Assembly: GCA_947179485.1 (NCBI GenBank)
Contig: OX359247.1
Span: 41,020,801 to 41,084,800, forward strand
Reading direction: 5' to 3'
From: Allacma fusca
Lineage: Eukaryota; Arthropoda; Collembola; Symphypleona; Sminthuridae
Length of the DNA: 64,000 nt
Shown here: positions 52,496 to 62,485 of the stretch, piece after piece
How the letters are laid out: each line of letters opens with the position of its first letter
Numbering within the stretch: position 1 is the stretch's first letter
Position numbers and translations under genes: made by a program
The notes under the pieces: generated by a model
The model's database searches: none
What the model saw: only the letters and a program-made list of their open reading frames with translations
Told to the model about the DNA's origin: nothing

Positions 52496-53229
52496 ATTAA
52501 CCAATCCAAACTTTTGTTAACGGATCTTAAATTACTTGTCCAATAAAGGTTTACTTGAATTATTCTAAATATGGTGTTTTGATTGTCTTTTACTTGTTCC
52601 TAACGGCACGTTATTGATTATTATTGGAATTAGTATGCCTTCAATTGTCGTCCATTTAATTGCATAGCTGCAGATTCCTAATATAAGTCTCGTATAAATT
52701 GTGTGTGTTACAATTAGTAATATTTACTGGATAATATTTTTTTTAGATAAAGGTCTTGGGTTTAGGTACTTGCTATAGCATTTGCCTTATTTAAAAGCGG
52801 TAATGGATTGGAAGGAAAGATGAAGTTGTGGTTGCCACGAGTTTACCAAAAATCTGACCCACCAATACATATACATATCCGTAATCGTAATGCAAACAAG
52901 TAAGGAAGTGGTCAATAATTCACCTTTTTTGTGCATCTCACGGCCAGTGGGTTCCAGTATTTTTAAACCAATTTACAATTCTGTAAAGTTGGAAACGTAA
53001 ATAGGAGCAAACGAGCTCAAACTAGTTAACGAAGTTGCTTTGTGTAAGCTCTAACATGAGAAAAGAAAATTAATTATGGAATAATGTTTTGCATTTAGAG
53101 TTACAAGCATATTTAGCAGGCTTAAATAATTTTCGACGATACCCGTTTTCGGGGAGGATCTTCGGAGTATGTATTTGTTTGCGTTCACATATTCATTCTC
53201 AAAACTATAGTTTATCGTAAATCTTAGAT
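52496..53229. other. 3' flank of RpL37 copy 1
   Basis: AT-rich, with nothing recognised beyond the polyadenylation signal near 52542. Confidence 0.5.
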
Positions 53230-53311
53230 CAGGGGTGGGTTTACGGGGTGGTCCACCCTGGCCCGGCCAGGTTAAAAAATATTAACGAAGGCCCTTAGAT
53301 TGCATGCAATA
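53230..53311 (+). mobile_element. Left-end fragment of hAT-like MITE family D
   Basis: This starts CAGGGGTGGGTTTACGGGG and matches the left half of the complete copy at 54206-54360 (GTGG-CCACCCTGGCCCGGCC, then poly-A, then AAGGCCCTTAGATTGCA). The right end is missing next to it. No target duplication is visible. Confidence 0.75.
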
Positions 53312-53605
53312 CCCATATACTTCCTTAGCCGAATAAACACGTTGCTAACTTCGATTTCAAAGAGTACTTTGGAGGACTAAGATTTTGGGGTCTTCATAAT
53401 GTGTCACATAAGAGGATCCAAATGATAATCGATTGTTTTCCTTTATGATAGAAATGAAATAATTGTTAAACTTCAAGCTGATCTGATTCTAGATGCATGG
53501 TTATAACCGATTTTTGGGTAATAAAAAGTGTGCGTGGCGTGCGGGTCGTTTTTTAAATTAAATTCTCGTATTTTTAGGGTTGTTAAACACAAAAGGATCA
53601 TGATT

Positions 53606-53708
53606 ATTTGCTATTGCTTCTTTAAAATTGCGTCCTTTTAAATTCATTTTCATATTTGCTATTGCTTCTTTAAAATTGCGTCCTTTTAAATTCATTTTCA
53701 TATTTGCT
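53606..53708. repeat. 48-bp tandem duplication
   Basis: Two exact 48-bp units start at 53606 and 53654 (ATTTGCTATTGCTTC...), plus a 7-base start of a third at 53702. The units show no differences by eye, so the duplication is recent. Confidence 0.9.
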
Positions 53709-54205
53709 CTTCACGAAATTTCTTGTGAACACGTAATTACAATAGCGCATTCAATAACACCAATACATGTTTCATTTCAATGCCATTTTTGCCGTTCAAA
53801 TATCTGAAATCCAAAGCTTTTAATTTCCGTTTCCAAATCCCTCACGACCAATATTATCAAGTCCTACCAGAATAACCGTTTTGAACAGTTCCAAAATTCC
53901 AGAACATACTTAATTCTACGGGGCGATTTTTGTCCTCAGTGGCTACTGTGTAATTTTTCATTTGATTATATTACTTGTGCGAACATCAATCCAGATGGCG
54001 TTTTCAGCTCCAAAGTTAAATTCACTTATTTATAAAAACCTATTTTACCAGTTTCTCACTCAGTCGTCTCTCACAATCAGTCAGCTCCGTGGTGCATAGC
54101 GTACCAATGAACTTTGTGACAGTGGTTCCAAAATGGAACTTCTTTTTCCTCTTTGAAGACACGAAGGATTTTGCCACAGGCTAGAGCAATTACTCATGTC
54201 ATGTG

Positions 54206-54360
54206 CAGGGGTGGATTTACGGGGTGGCCCACCCTGGCCCGGCCAGGGTAAAAAAAATGTTGACTAAGGCCCTCAGATTGCAGTTATCATGTGTAAATGC
54301 CCACAAATCTATTTTGAGGGTTAGGGCCAGGGTAAAAACTATTTTATTAATCCACCCCTG
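54206..54360 (+). mobile_element. Complete hAT-like MITE, family D
   Basis: This 155-bp element has ends CAGGGGTGGATTTACG and TATTAATCCACCCCTG, an inverted pair. An exact 8-bp duplication GTCATGTG flanks it at 54198-54205 and 54361-54368. Inside are GGTGGCCCACCCTGGCC and its partial inverse (GGGCCAGGGTAAAAA), so single strands could fold. It is too short to code. Partial relatives lie at 53230, 57322 and 58489. Confidence 0.95.
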
Positions 54361-54368
54361 GTCATGTG

Positions 54369-56233
54369 GGTATATTATGTGTTGCATATTTTTACAACAT
54401 TGTCAGGGAATAGACACTAGAGCCATAGTAGGAAAGTGCAATTTCTGGTCCAATCGAAAATATACAAAATGAACATGGGAACTACGAGATGCGCTCAACT
54501 TGACCAGGATTATAACCTGTGCCAGAACGTTACGCTGGTCTCAATAAAATGCGGGCTTGTGACGCTGGTGCAAATTTTTCAATATAATGCTTTCATGTCG
54601 GATGATACACCACGAGGCAATAGAATGCGGGTTTGGGGAGATGTGGATTAACAGTGAGGAATTACGGGCCGAGTCCAAATGGGAGTACGGGATTGGTTAA
54701 TGAGTCCCAGAGTTGAGATGGCGGGATCAGTTGGCCGAACAAGACACCGACTCATAGGTCGTGGGGTAGTTTCTCATAGGTTGGGACTATCGTGTGTCCG
54801 GTACAATTCCTCACACAACGAACGAACCAGGGGTTTGGATAAAATGCGGGTCCAGCGGGATGGCAGGATTAGACAATAAAATGCGGAGAGATGTATTCGC
54901 AGGACTCAGATGACTCATAAACAACATCCAAAGAATCCGCTACACAATATTTTGTAAACCAAGTTAACGAGAAATTTTCATGAACAAAAATTAATTAAAA
55001 TACATGCACTTATGATGTCCTCACCGTAAGAACAAGCCAAAATGCAACAAACTTCTGGTGAGTGCAACCAGTAGTGCCGGCGTAATCTTAAATTTTATTC
55101 ACGAAGATACCTCGTTGTTAATTTGGTTTATTAAATATTGCGCAGCGGAATTGAAATTATTTGGGAACCATCTGCTAGCACATAGCCTTCTCGTTCCACA
55201 AATTATTGTCTCATCCTGCCATTCCGCTGACCCCACATTTTATCAAAGCCCCGAGACTGTGTCCCATCCCGTAAGAAATTATGCCGTGACACGTCATATG
55301 AGAAACTGCTAAGTACGTGAGACGCTTTCCGTCCCATGATGGACGTCCGGTTGTCTTGTGCTTTAGTGTTTAGCAGCTTAGTACTTGGTTTCAATGTCCC
55401 GTCCCTTTTTACTGTCACCTCTGAAAGTCACAATGTGATTCAAAAAGTTTACAAATTTGTTAGTTTTAATCAATAAAATTCGCGGTGTAAGTAATTATCG
55501 CAATTTAAAAATCGACGTTCAGAAGTCACCACAAATGTTTTATCAAGACTTTCATCGTATTGTGAAGATATAATTACTTATTACTTTCATTCCGTCTCTA
55601 CTGACCAACACATCTTAGTCCCATATCTCGCACTCACCATTCCAGTACATTCCTCCAACTGTTCCCATCTCTTGGACTCACTTATTGTAAGCTAACCCGC
55701 TTAGATTCAACAACTAATTCCGCGTTGTCAAACCCTCATTTTATTGTCTCTGCCCCCGCTGTGCTTGGTTTTTTTTTCACTATTCCTTACTCTTTATGAA
55801 GCCCCTTCAAATGCTGCTATTTCCATATTTGCAACGTTACGTTCATGTCAATTTTTATTCGTAATGTCCTGAGATATTTTCCCTGAAACATTATCATTAA
55901 GATTAATCTGTTCTTCGTTAGTCTACTTATGACATGATATGACACAGTCTCAAATAGATTATCTGAGTTTTCATAGCGGCTCACAATCAGACAGGGTAGA
56001 AAACGCAAATATCGTCCCTCCAACTCTCAATCAATCATGCTAACACTATTCTTGTTAATAGGTTAATAATGCCGAACCAGATATTCTATTGGAAAAGCTT
56101 TTTAACAATAAACCACGTGTTTTTGTATTCTTTGAAATCAGATTATGAAGAACTTCCTTTTAGAATAATTCATGAAGACCTTTTATTGGACATTTACTTA
56201 AGATCCGTTAACAAAATTTTTGTAATCGGTTGT
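54369..56233. other. Repeat-rich intergenic DNA between the RpL37 copies
   Basis: It contains the inverted-repeat structure annotated at 54757-55290, and below it (55430-56233) AT-rich sequence with no recognised gene. Short open frames at 54203-54879 and 55058-55418 lie in repeat sequence. Confidence 0.5.
54757..55290. repeat. Imperfect inverted repeat with TAAAATGCGGG motifs (MITE-like)
   Basis: The arm at 54757-54893 (GTTTCTCATAGG..., TTTGGATAAAATGCGGGTCC, GGCAGGATTAGACAAT) matches the complement of about 55195-55310 (GTTTCTCATATG..., TTTGATAAAATGTGGGGTC, GGCAGGATGAGACAAT). The loop is about 300 bp. The phrase ATAAAATGCGGG or a close variant recurs at about 54544, 54621, 54838 and 54878. 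No clean ends or target duplication were found, so the class is uncertain. Confidence 0.6.
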
Positions 56234-56923
56234 TTATTTAGCTTTGACGGACTTGTGCCCCAATTTAGGTTCAGTAAAACCGTGCCTGCAAGTAAAATAA
56301 TAATATTCCATTAATTCCAAGACTCAACACCCTCACCGAGGCAACCTTGGCTGGTAAGTTTACGTAATTATTATCCTCAATGAACACTTACTTAAAGCGC
56401 CTTCGGACAACTTTAAGGTAACGGATTCTTCCGGTTCCGGTAGTCTTCCTACGCTGAGCCTTGATGCTCCAGTTGTCTGTAATTTCATACAAATTTTATT
56501 GTACACTAAATACAAATCCAAATTCCTCCACTTTACTAGTCAAAAATAATCCCGGCAATTGCATTTCTAAAACTTTACTTCCAATACTTCATCCCATTAT
56601 TTTTACGTCCGAGCCCGAATCATTTAATTCACATGCGAATACATTATCAACTTCATTTATAATTTAAGTTCAACTTACAATGCCTCAACTTTGCACGGGG
56701 GTAGCCACATTGAGCACACACAGACTTCTGAATGTGATAACTTGACCGGCCACATCTCCGGCACAATGTGTGCGTCTTATTACGACGCTTTCCAAAACTG
56801 GACGTTCCCTTCGTCTATAATATCCAAAGCCAAAACATTATTATTCCGTTAATAGTTTCCAAATTGTTTAAAACTAGGCTTTACAACTTTAATTTTAATA
56901 AATAAGAAATAGAAACTCACCAT
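56234..56923 (-). CDS. RpL37: 60S ribosomal protein L37 (eL37), copy 2
   Basis: Minus-strand exons 56923-56921 (ATG only), 56814-56679, 56476-56392 and 56285-56234 have the same sizes (3, 136, 85, 52) and phases as copy 1 and also give 91 residues. Only one residue differs (Asn46 to His, KLRHYNWS). The zinc ribbon cysteines are all kept. Exon 3 is identical base for base; exon 2 has two changes; exon 4 has nine, all silent. Introns are recognisably homologous but clearly diverged, and intron 3 is 106 bp. Sharing of introns shows DNA-level duplication and rules out a plain retrocopy. Upstream, TCCAGCTTGAGAG is shared with copy 1, so part of the leader or promoter was duplicated too. With intact frame and splice sites it is probably expressed. 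It is convergent to copy 1, about 3.7 kb away. Confidence 0.95.
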
Positions 56924-57521
56924 TTTGATAGATCTCTATCCACATCCACTCTCAAGCTGGACTGAGTGCGTGTGCCTGAAGGCCCTAATGCATTGGAATG
57001 AGCCAATGCTATATTCGAGAACCTTGCCTTCCTTCAATCAAAGACACCCGCCGGAGCTCACACTACAACTCTGACTCGTCCCCACGCTGTAAGTAACACT
57101 TAACATGTATGGATGGCGCTGGCAAAGTAAATCAGATTCAAAAACCAGAGAAATAATAAAAACCACAAATAAGGATAAAGTTAAAATTAGATTGTCCCTG
57201 TCCATCATCTCTTATTATTTTATATATTTTCTCTCCTATATATTATTAGTTCAATGAAGTCCAAGACATTGCATGCGGAAGGACCCAACCATCTAATTGT
57301 CAGTATTTTGACGCCTACAATAAGACCCAGGGGAAAAATTATTTTAATAATCCACCACTGCCATCATGCCATGTAAGGAACAAACACACAGCATAGGTGA
57401 TTCCCCAATTTTCAAGTAAATTCTTTTCCAGAATTTTCAACAATTTTTTCGTTGAAATTCTAGAAATGCGGCCACAGTCGTCAAAAACTTGAAGCAAAGA
57501 TATTTGTGGAGAGTTATAAGA
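56924..57521. other. Upstream flank of RpL37 copy 2
   Basis: The first 150 bases probably include the promoter of copy 2. At 57322-57360 lies a right-end fragment of MITE family D. The rest shows no gene. Confidence 0.5.
57322..57360 (+). mobile_element. Right-end fragment of hAT-like MITE family D
   Basis: AGACCCAGGGGAAAAATT followed by TTTTAATAATCCACCACTG matches the right end of the 54206-54360 element. The adjoining left half is not recognised. Confidence 0.65.
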
Positions 57522-57529
57522 TGTTATTG

Positions 57530-58143
57530 CAGTGGTGGGCACCTCGCCTATATATAGGCCCTATAAATAGGCGATAGTATAGGCGGGCTGGAAAATGCTG
57601 AAAAAATGTAGGCGAGGTTGACAAAAAAGGGTAGGCGTTTAATAAGTACTAGGCTAGGGGATAGGAAGGCAAATATAACACCAATTATATAGGCAAGGAA
57701 AAGGAAGGGTATCAAGAGTTTCCGATCATGTCAGAATAAGATGTTGAAGGGTACCTATCGGTGATTTTACAAGGCAATGAGTAAGAGCAAATTCATGCAT
57801 CAATGCATATATGCTGACTAAACGTATGATTTGACCGCATTAAACGTTTGATTGGAATCTGGTTTTGGGGTTGTTGGTAAATACAGAATAAGGAATAATA
57901 GAAGTATTTAGTTCTACCGTTGATAAATAAACAACTTAAGTAGCACAAATCCAATGCACTTCAAAACTAGGCAAGGTGTTACCTAGGCGATCGGAGAAAA
58001 ATAGGGAAGGAAAAGGTAGGCGATCTATCAGCCTAGTTTTGGGCTATAGGGAATGGGCTTCCCTATAGCCCAGAAGGTAGGGACGTTTTTCCAATATTTT
58101 ATAGGCAAGGCTGAAGGATAGGCGATCCACTTGCCCACCACTG
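57530..58143. mobile_element. Non-autonomous hAT-like element, family C
   Basis: This 614-bp element has perfect 12-bp inverted ends, CAGTGGTGGGCA and TGCCCACCACTG, and an exact 8-bp duplication TGTTATTG at 57522-57529 and 58144-58151. Its body is filled with AGGCG/ATAGGCGA units, densest near the ends, and has no transposase frame. The ends resemble the CAGTGGTGGGC-type hAT termini of many animals. Confidence 0.95.
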
Positions 58144-58151
58144 TGTTATTG

Positions 58152-59226
58152 TTTTTTGTTCCTGTTCCTGATAATAAAAATCCAAAATGTGTTTTGACGC
58201 TGGCTTGTATGACATTCTATGGACTTTCGAGGGAGGTGCTCAACAGTTCCCTGTATGGTGAGAATTGTTGGAAAAATTGGGAATAAAGCTGTATTGGACT
58301 GGAGGATTGAAGAGTGAAGGTGAGGAAGAAGTGGATTAAAAGAAGAAATGCTGTAATTTTTCCATGAATCGTCAGGCGTTCATAAAAATATTCCAAAACA
58401 TACATAGAAGCTAAAAACGTGAGGCAAGGTTATTTTGTCAAAGAGTTAACGTCCGATGTTTGCACCAAGCACAAAAGAATATCTAGAACAGGGTGGATTA
58501 ATCTTTTTTTTTACCCTGGCTCTCAAATAAATAGATGGACCTTTCAGCATGCAACGTAAGGGTCTTCGTTATTTTTTTTCTACCCTGGCCCTAAAATTGT
58601 TTCCCCTGGCCGGGCCACGTTGGGCCACCACGTAAATTCAAATATAAAATATTTTTGTTAATTCCCTGCAATTATTACAATACAAACTGTATGAGTTTTG
58701 TAATACCGATTGCTATGCAAAATGGTTATTTGGTTCTTGGAACACAGTAAAACTGAAAATATGGACAAAGTCATGAAGTCCAATGTTACATAGATGGTTC
58801 CTGCTCGTTGTATATTTACCGCTAAAGCAGTCACTGTGTGATAAACCCACGGCATAAATAAAAATAAGTACAATGAAATACCACAATATAAGCGAACCCA
58901 AATTTAAATAAATTATGCAGGATGAACAATTTTACACTACAAGAACATTTAGACGTGCTTTGTAACTTCGTAAGGGAAAAGTTACTTTGTTCATTTTAAT
59001 TTTCAGCTGCATTTTGAGATAATAAGCCGCAAAATCCGTATAAATGCAACCCGGAAAACTTTATAAAATTAATTTCAAACCAAGACCTGAGTCATTTAAA
59101 AATTCAGAGTAATTCTTTCACAGTAATACTGAATGAGCAACCTTTGAAAAAATTTAATTTCTTCCGTCTGAAGGGGCAGCCAGTGCTGGTCTATATCACT
59201 TCAGTTTCAGAGAAGCCATAAACACT
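58152..59226. other. Intergenic stretch upstream of the kinase-like gene
   Basis: It holds a degraded family D MITE (58489-58644). The rest is AT-rich with no recognised gene; the last 100 bases are probably the 5' UTR of the kinase-like gene. Confidence 0.5.
58489..58644 (-). mobile_element. Degraded hAT-like MITE, family D, reverse orientation
   Basis: This begins CAGGGTGGATTAATC and ends with CCCTGGCCGGGCCA..GGGCCACCACGTAAAT, the complement of the family's left end. The terminal bases on the right are eroded and no duplication is seen, so this copy is older than the one at 54206. Confidence 0.75.
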
Positions 59227-61425
59227 ATGGACATGGGGAAGTTTTGTCCAGCTGTGATGGGAACCGAAGTCAGGAGATTAATTTGCTTTTTGCTAGTATT
59301 TTTTATAAGTTCGTTGCATGGTGTAAGAGCTCAGAACAACAATACCACAGCACACCCGACCTCAAATATTACAAAAAGCCTGCCTGTAAATATCCCGGGT
59401 AAGTGATTAATTTGAATCGTTGAGTACATCCAGAATCCAGATCAGTACCTCTAAAATAAACCTGCCAAGTTATACATAATTACATGATGGTAGTACTTGC
59501 TTACGGCACTTAACATTTAATGTAGTAGAACCTTATATCGAATTATTCTGATGGGATAATGCTATTATAAATAAAAAGTCAAATGTCTCCCGGTAGGACG
59601 CAAATTATCTGCTAAATGTAACCTTCGTACAACATCACATGAAAGTCATAAATATGCATGTACTGTAGATTCTGCATACAAGGAATGTGTAATTTAATAA
59701 TGCATGTGCACAACTGTGGTTCCTACTAAAAACACATTAAAAATATCGGATTACACATGATGAAAATTGATTTTTTTAATAGTTGTAACTTGTAACAATG
59801 GCAATTATTACAATAGTGCTAATTACTGTTATCAATGTTTAATACATTTGTGCTGCTTGTTTATTTATTCTGCCAGCTCAAAGGGATGGAGGAACGTGGA
59901 AGACTCCTTTTATAGTCTCTGTGGTTCTCGCAGTAGCACTTTTTACTGTTTCAATCTGGTTGTACAGAAAATACAACCACTTAAAGAAATTGGTAAGAAA
60001 ATTGCAGGTTTATATATTTTGAACATGGAATTATGCGAACGTACTTTGTATTTCCATAACAAATCATTACCACACGAATGAGTAATCACAGTCAGGATTT
60101 AAATACTTACAACCAACAGAATCAGCTTCTACTCTATAAAGTTTCGGAATCCTGTAATGTGGAGATGAAAGAGAATCCGTTTGTCATTTACGACGAAAGC
60201 TATGTTGTCTCCTGGGAGGATTTTGAAATTGGTAAGGACAATTTTGTAGAAAATCACCTAACGATATTTGGTTATTTCATGTGTGTGTCAAAGTATGATT
60301 ACTTATTCTTCAATTTTAGAGGAAACCATTCACGATCATGGGTTTCATAAGATATGTAAAGGTACCATGAGAAATATGCCTATTGTAATCAAAACTTTAC
60401 AAGACGAGTGTGGTTTGGAATTCATGAGAAGCGACTTGCTTACCGAAATTAATCAATTGATATATTTGGGGAAGCATGAGCACATTGTCGAATTTAAAGG
60501 AGCTTGCACGCAATTTCTTCGTGAAGGTACCATAAATTTCATATAATTAACAATAATTAACACCCAGTGCACTATTGGCCATAGTGATTAACTCTAATGC
60601 TAGTAATTTCGGTAAGGTCTTCTAGTGTGCTCTAAATTCTTGTTTTATCATTTCAACCAGGACGTGTTTACACCCTACTAGAGTATTGCCCCTTAGGAGA
60701 CTTGCAAACGTTTTTGGATAATAACTCCAGTAAGTTTTGTAGCAACAGCAACATTCATTACATTATTGATACAGCGAATCCAAGTGGGATAAACGATGGG
60801 AATGACGATACAACACGTGCTCTTGAATTTACCAGAAGTCATTTGACTCAATGGTGCATTCAAATTGCAAAAGGATTGCATTATTTAGAAACCAAACGGG
60901 TAATTGAATTGTGTACAAATAAATAAATTGTATATTCATCCCCGAAGGATTAATAATTGCAAATTGAAATGAAGAAATGGTGTTTATTTCGGTTATTTCA
61001 GGTCATACCACTGGATGTAGCAATACGGAATGTTCTAATGAAATCAATAAATCACGTTAAATTATGTAGTTTCGGAGGTTCCATCCACCTGCCTGATGAT
61101 GAAGATAGTCATCTACTAGCTCAAAAAGTGATTTGATTTGCGAGTTTTAAAATTTTGGATTAACATTTATGTAAAAAGGTTGGAATTACTGTAATTATTT
61201 TTGGTGACACCAGAGACCTCTTCCTTGGCGTCAGATGGCAGTCGAAACGTTACAATATTTCAAGTTTACGACGAAGTCAACAGTTTGGAGTTTTGGGGTT
61301 GTCATGTGGCAGATTTTCTCTCTGGGGAAAGTACCCTATGCCCCCTTGACCTGGACGGCAGAATTTGTAGACAAGTTAGAGGACACTTTTCGTTTGAGCA
61401 AGCCGGAAGATGCTACCGATAATGT
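59227..61425 (+). CDS. Receptor tyrosine kinase-like protein, predicted pseudokinase; 3' end not found
   Basis: Exons 59227-59398, 59877-59992, 60120-60231, 60320-60526, 60661-60899, 61002-61127 and 61214-61425 join in phase to about 394 residues. There is a signal peptide (CFLLVFFISSLHGVRA), a very short ectodomain with NNNTT/SNIT glycosylation sites, one membrane pass (FIVSVVLAVALFTVSIWLY) and a kinase domain. Kept: VAK-type Lys (MPIVIKTL), alphaC Glu (LLTEINQL), LLEYCPLGDL, an insert of about 45 residues, QIAKGLHYL, SFGVVMWQIFSLG. Lost or altered: glycine loop (IHDHGFHKICKG), HRD to PLD (VIPLDVAIRN), DFG to SFG (KLCSFGG), and SDVW to STVW. Losing the DFG aspartate should abolish normal Mg-ATP catalysis, so a scaffold or decoy role is likely. 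The last exon ends at a GTAAGC donor; the C-lobe end (CWxxxPxxRP) is missing and family A copy 2 follows at once. Reading through that donor ends in TAA after ATDNV. Confidence 0.85.
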
Positions 61426-61478
61426 GTAAGCCAGATTCAGAGAGTCGATGATGTGATTTATTTGGTGTCAGTTGGCAA

Positions 61479-62393
61479 TAGTGCACCTCATGGGTACAGG
61501 TTTTACCCGGGTATTTGGGTACAGGTTCAGGTACAGGTGCGTATCAGGTACAAACCTTTTGTACACATCAGGTTTGGGTACAGGTTCAGGTTCAGTCGTT
61601 AGATACCTAAAAATTCAGGTTCAGGTATGGGTATGGGTACAGGTACAAAAACCAATCTTTTGGGTATAAACCCATCAGGTACGGGTACACACTGGGTAAA
61701 TACCTGAACCTGAATGTAAAATACCTGAACATTCAGGTACTTTTTAGTTAATAATTATTTCCAAAAAACACATTCAAAGGTGTTGTTGAGTTTAAAACAA
61801 ATTAAAATCATTGACCTTGAAACATGTTAAATTAAAATTTATATGTATGAGCTCAGTCAGTTAATTAATTCCGCCATATGTATACGATGACGAGGTTATG
61901 TACCCTACATTAGCTCGAATGGCGAGAGATGTTTTAGTAGTTTCTGGAATGGAGTACCGATAAAGCGAGCCTTCTCATATGGTCCAAATTTTCTGATGCA
62001 TAAACTCTTATCAATGAGTGGACATACGATCAGGAAATGTTTTTGTCTCAAAGATTGATAGAAATTAAAATGTAGAGTTCGAAACCAAAAAAAATTGTAT
62101 TTTTTAAAGAAAAAATTGGTGTTGTTACTTTGGAAATCCATTAAATTAGTACAATTGAAAATATCCGGATAGGTTCAGGTACTTTAAAAATATACCCGGG
62201 TACAGGTACGTTTTTGGGTACTTTTTGGGTACAGGTACTCCTGATTTAGTTTGAGTACAGGTACAGGTTCAGGAAAATTAAACCCAGGCATTCATGTACA
62301 GGTGCGGGTATAGGTTCAAAAAATCCATGTACCCATGATTCAGGTACAGGTTCAGGTCCAGGTACAACATTTTTGTACCCATGCGGGGCACTA
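61479..62393. mobile_element. Non-autonomous hAT-like element, family A (copy 2)
   Basis: This 915-bp element has ends TAGTGCACCTCATGGGTACA and TGTACCCATGCGGGGCACTA, and an exact 8-bp duplication GTTGGCAA at 61471-61478 and 62394-62401. It is collinear with the copy at 11447 apart from that copy's nested insertion. It carries the same GGTACAGG/GGTTCAGG arrays in both subterminal parts and no transposase. It starts about 50 bp after the last recognised kinase exon, so it may lie in that gene's next intron. Confidence 0.95.
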
Positions 62394-62485
62394 GTTGGCA
62401 AGTCATACACCGAACTTAATTAATCACTGCGTATAACAGCAATTACGAGTTTAAGGTAAAACTCGGTACAACGGCTACTCTAATT

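Noticed and set aside
54203-54879. Plus-strand frames overlapping the family D MITE and the inverted repeat
   Set aside because: They consist of MITE and repeat sequence.
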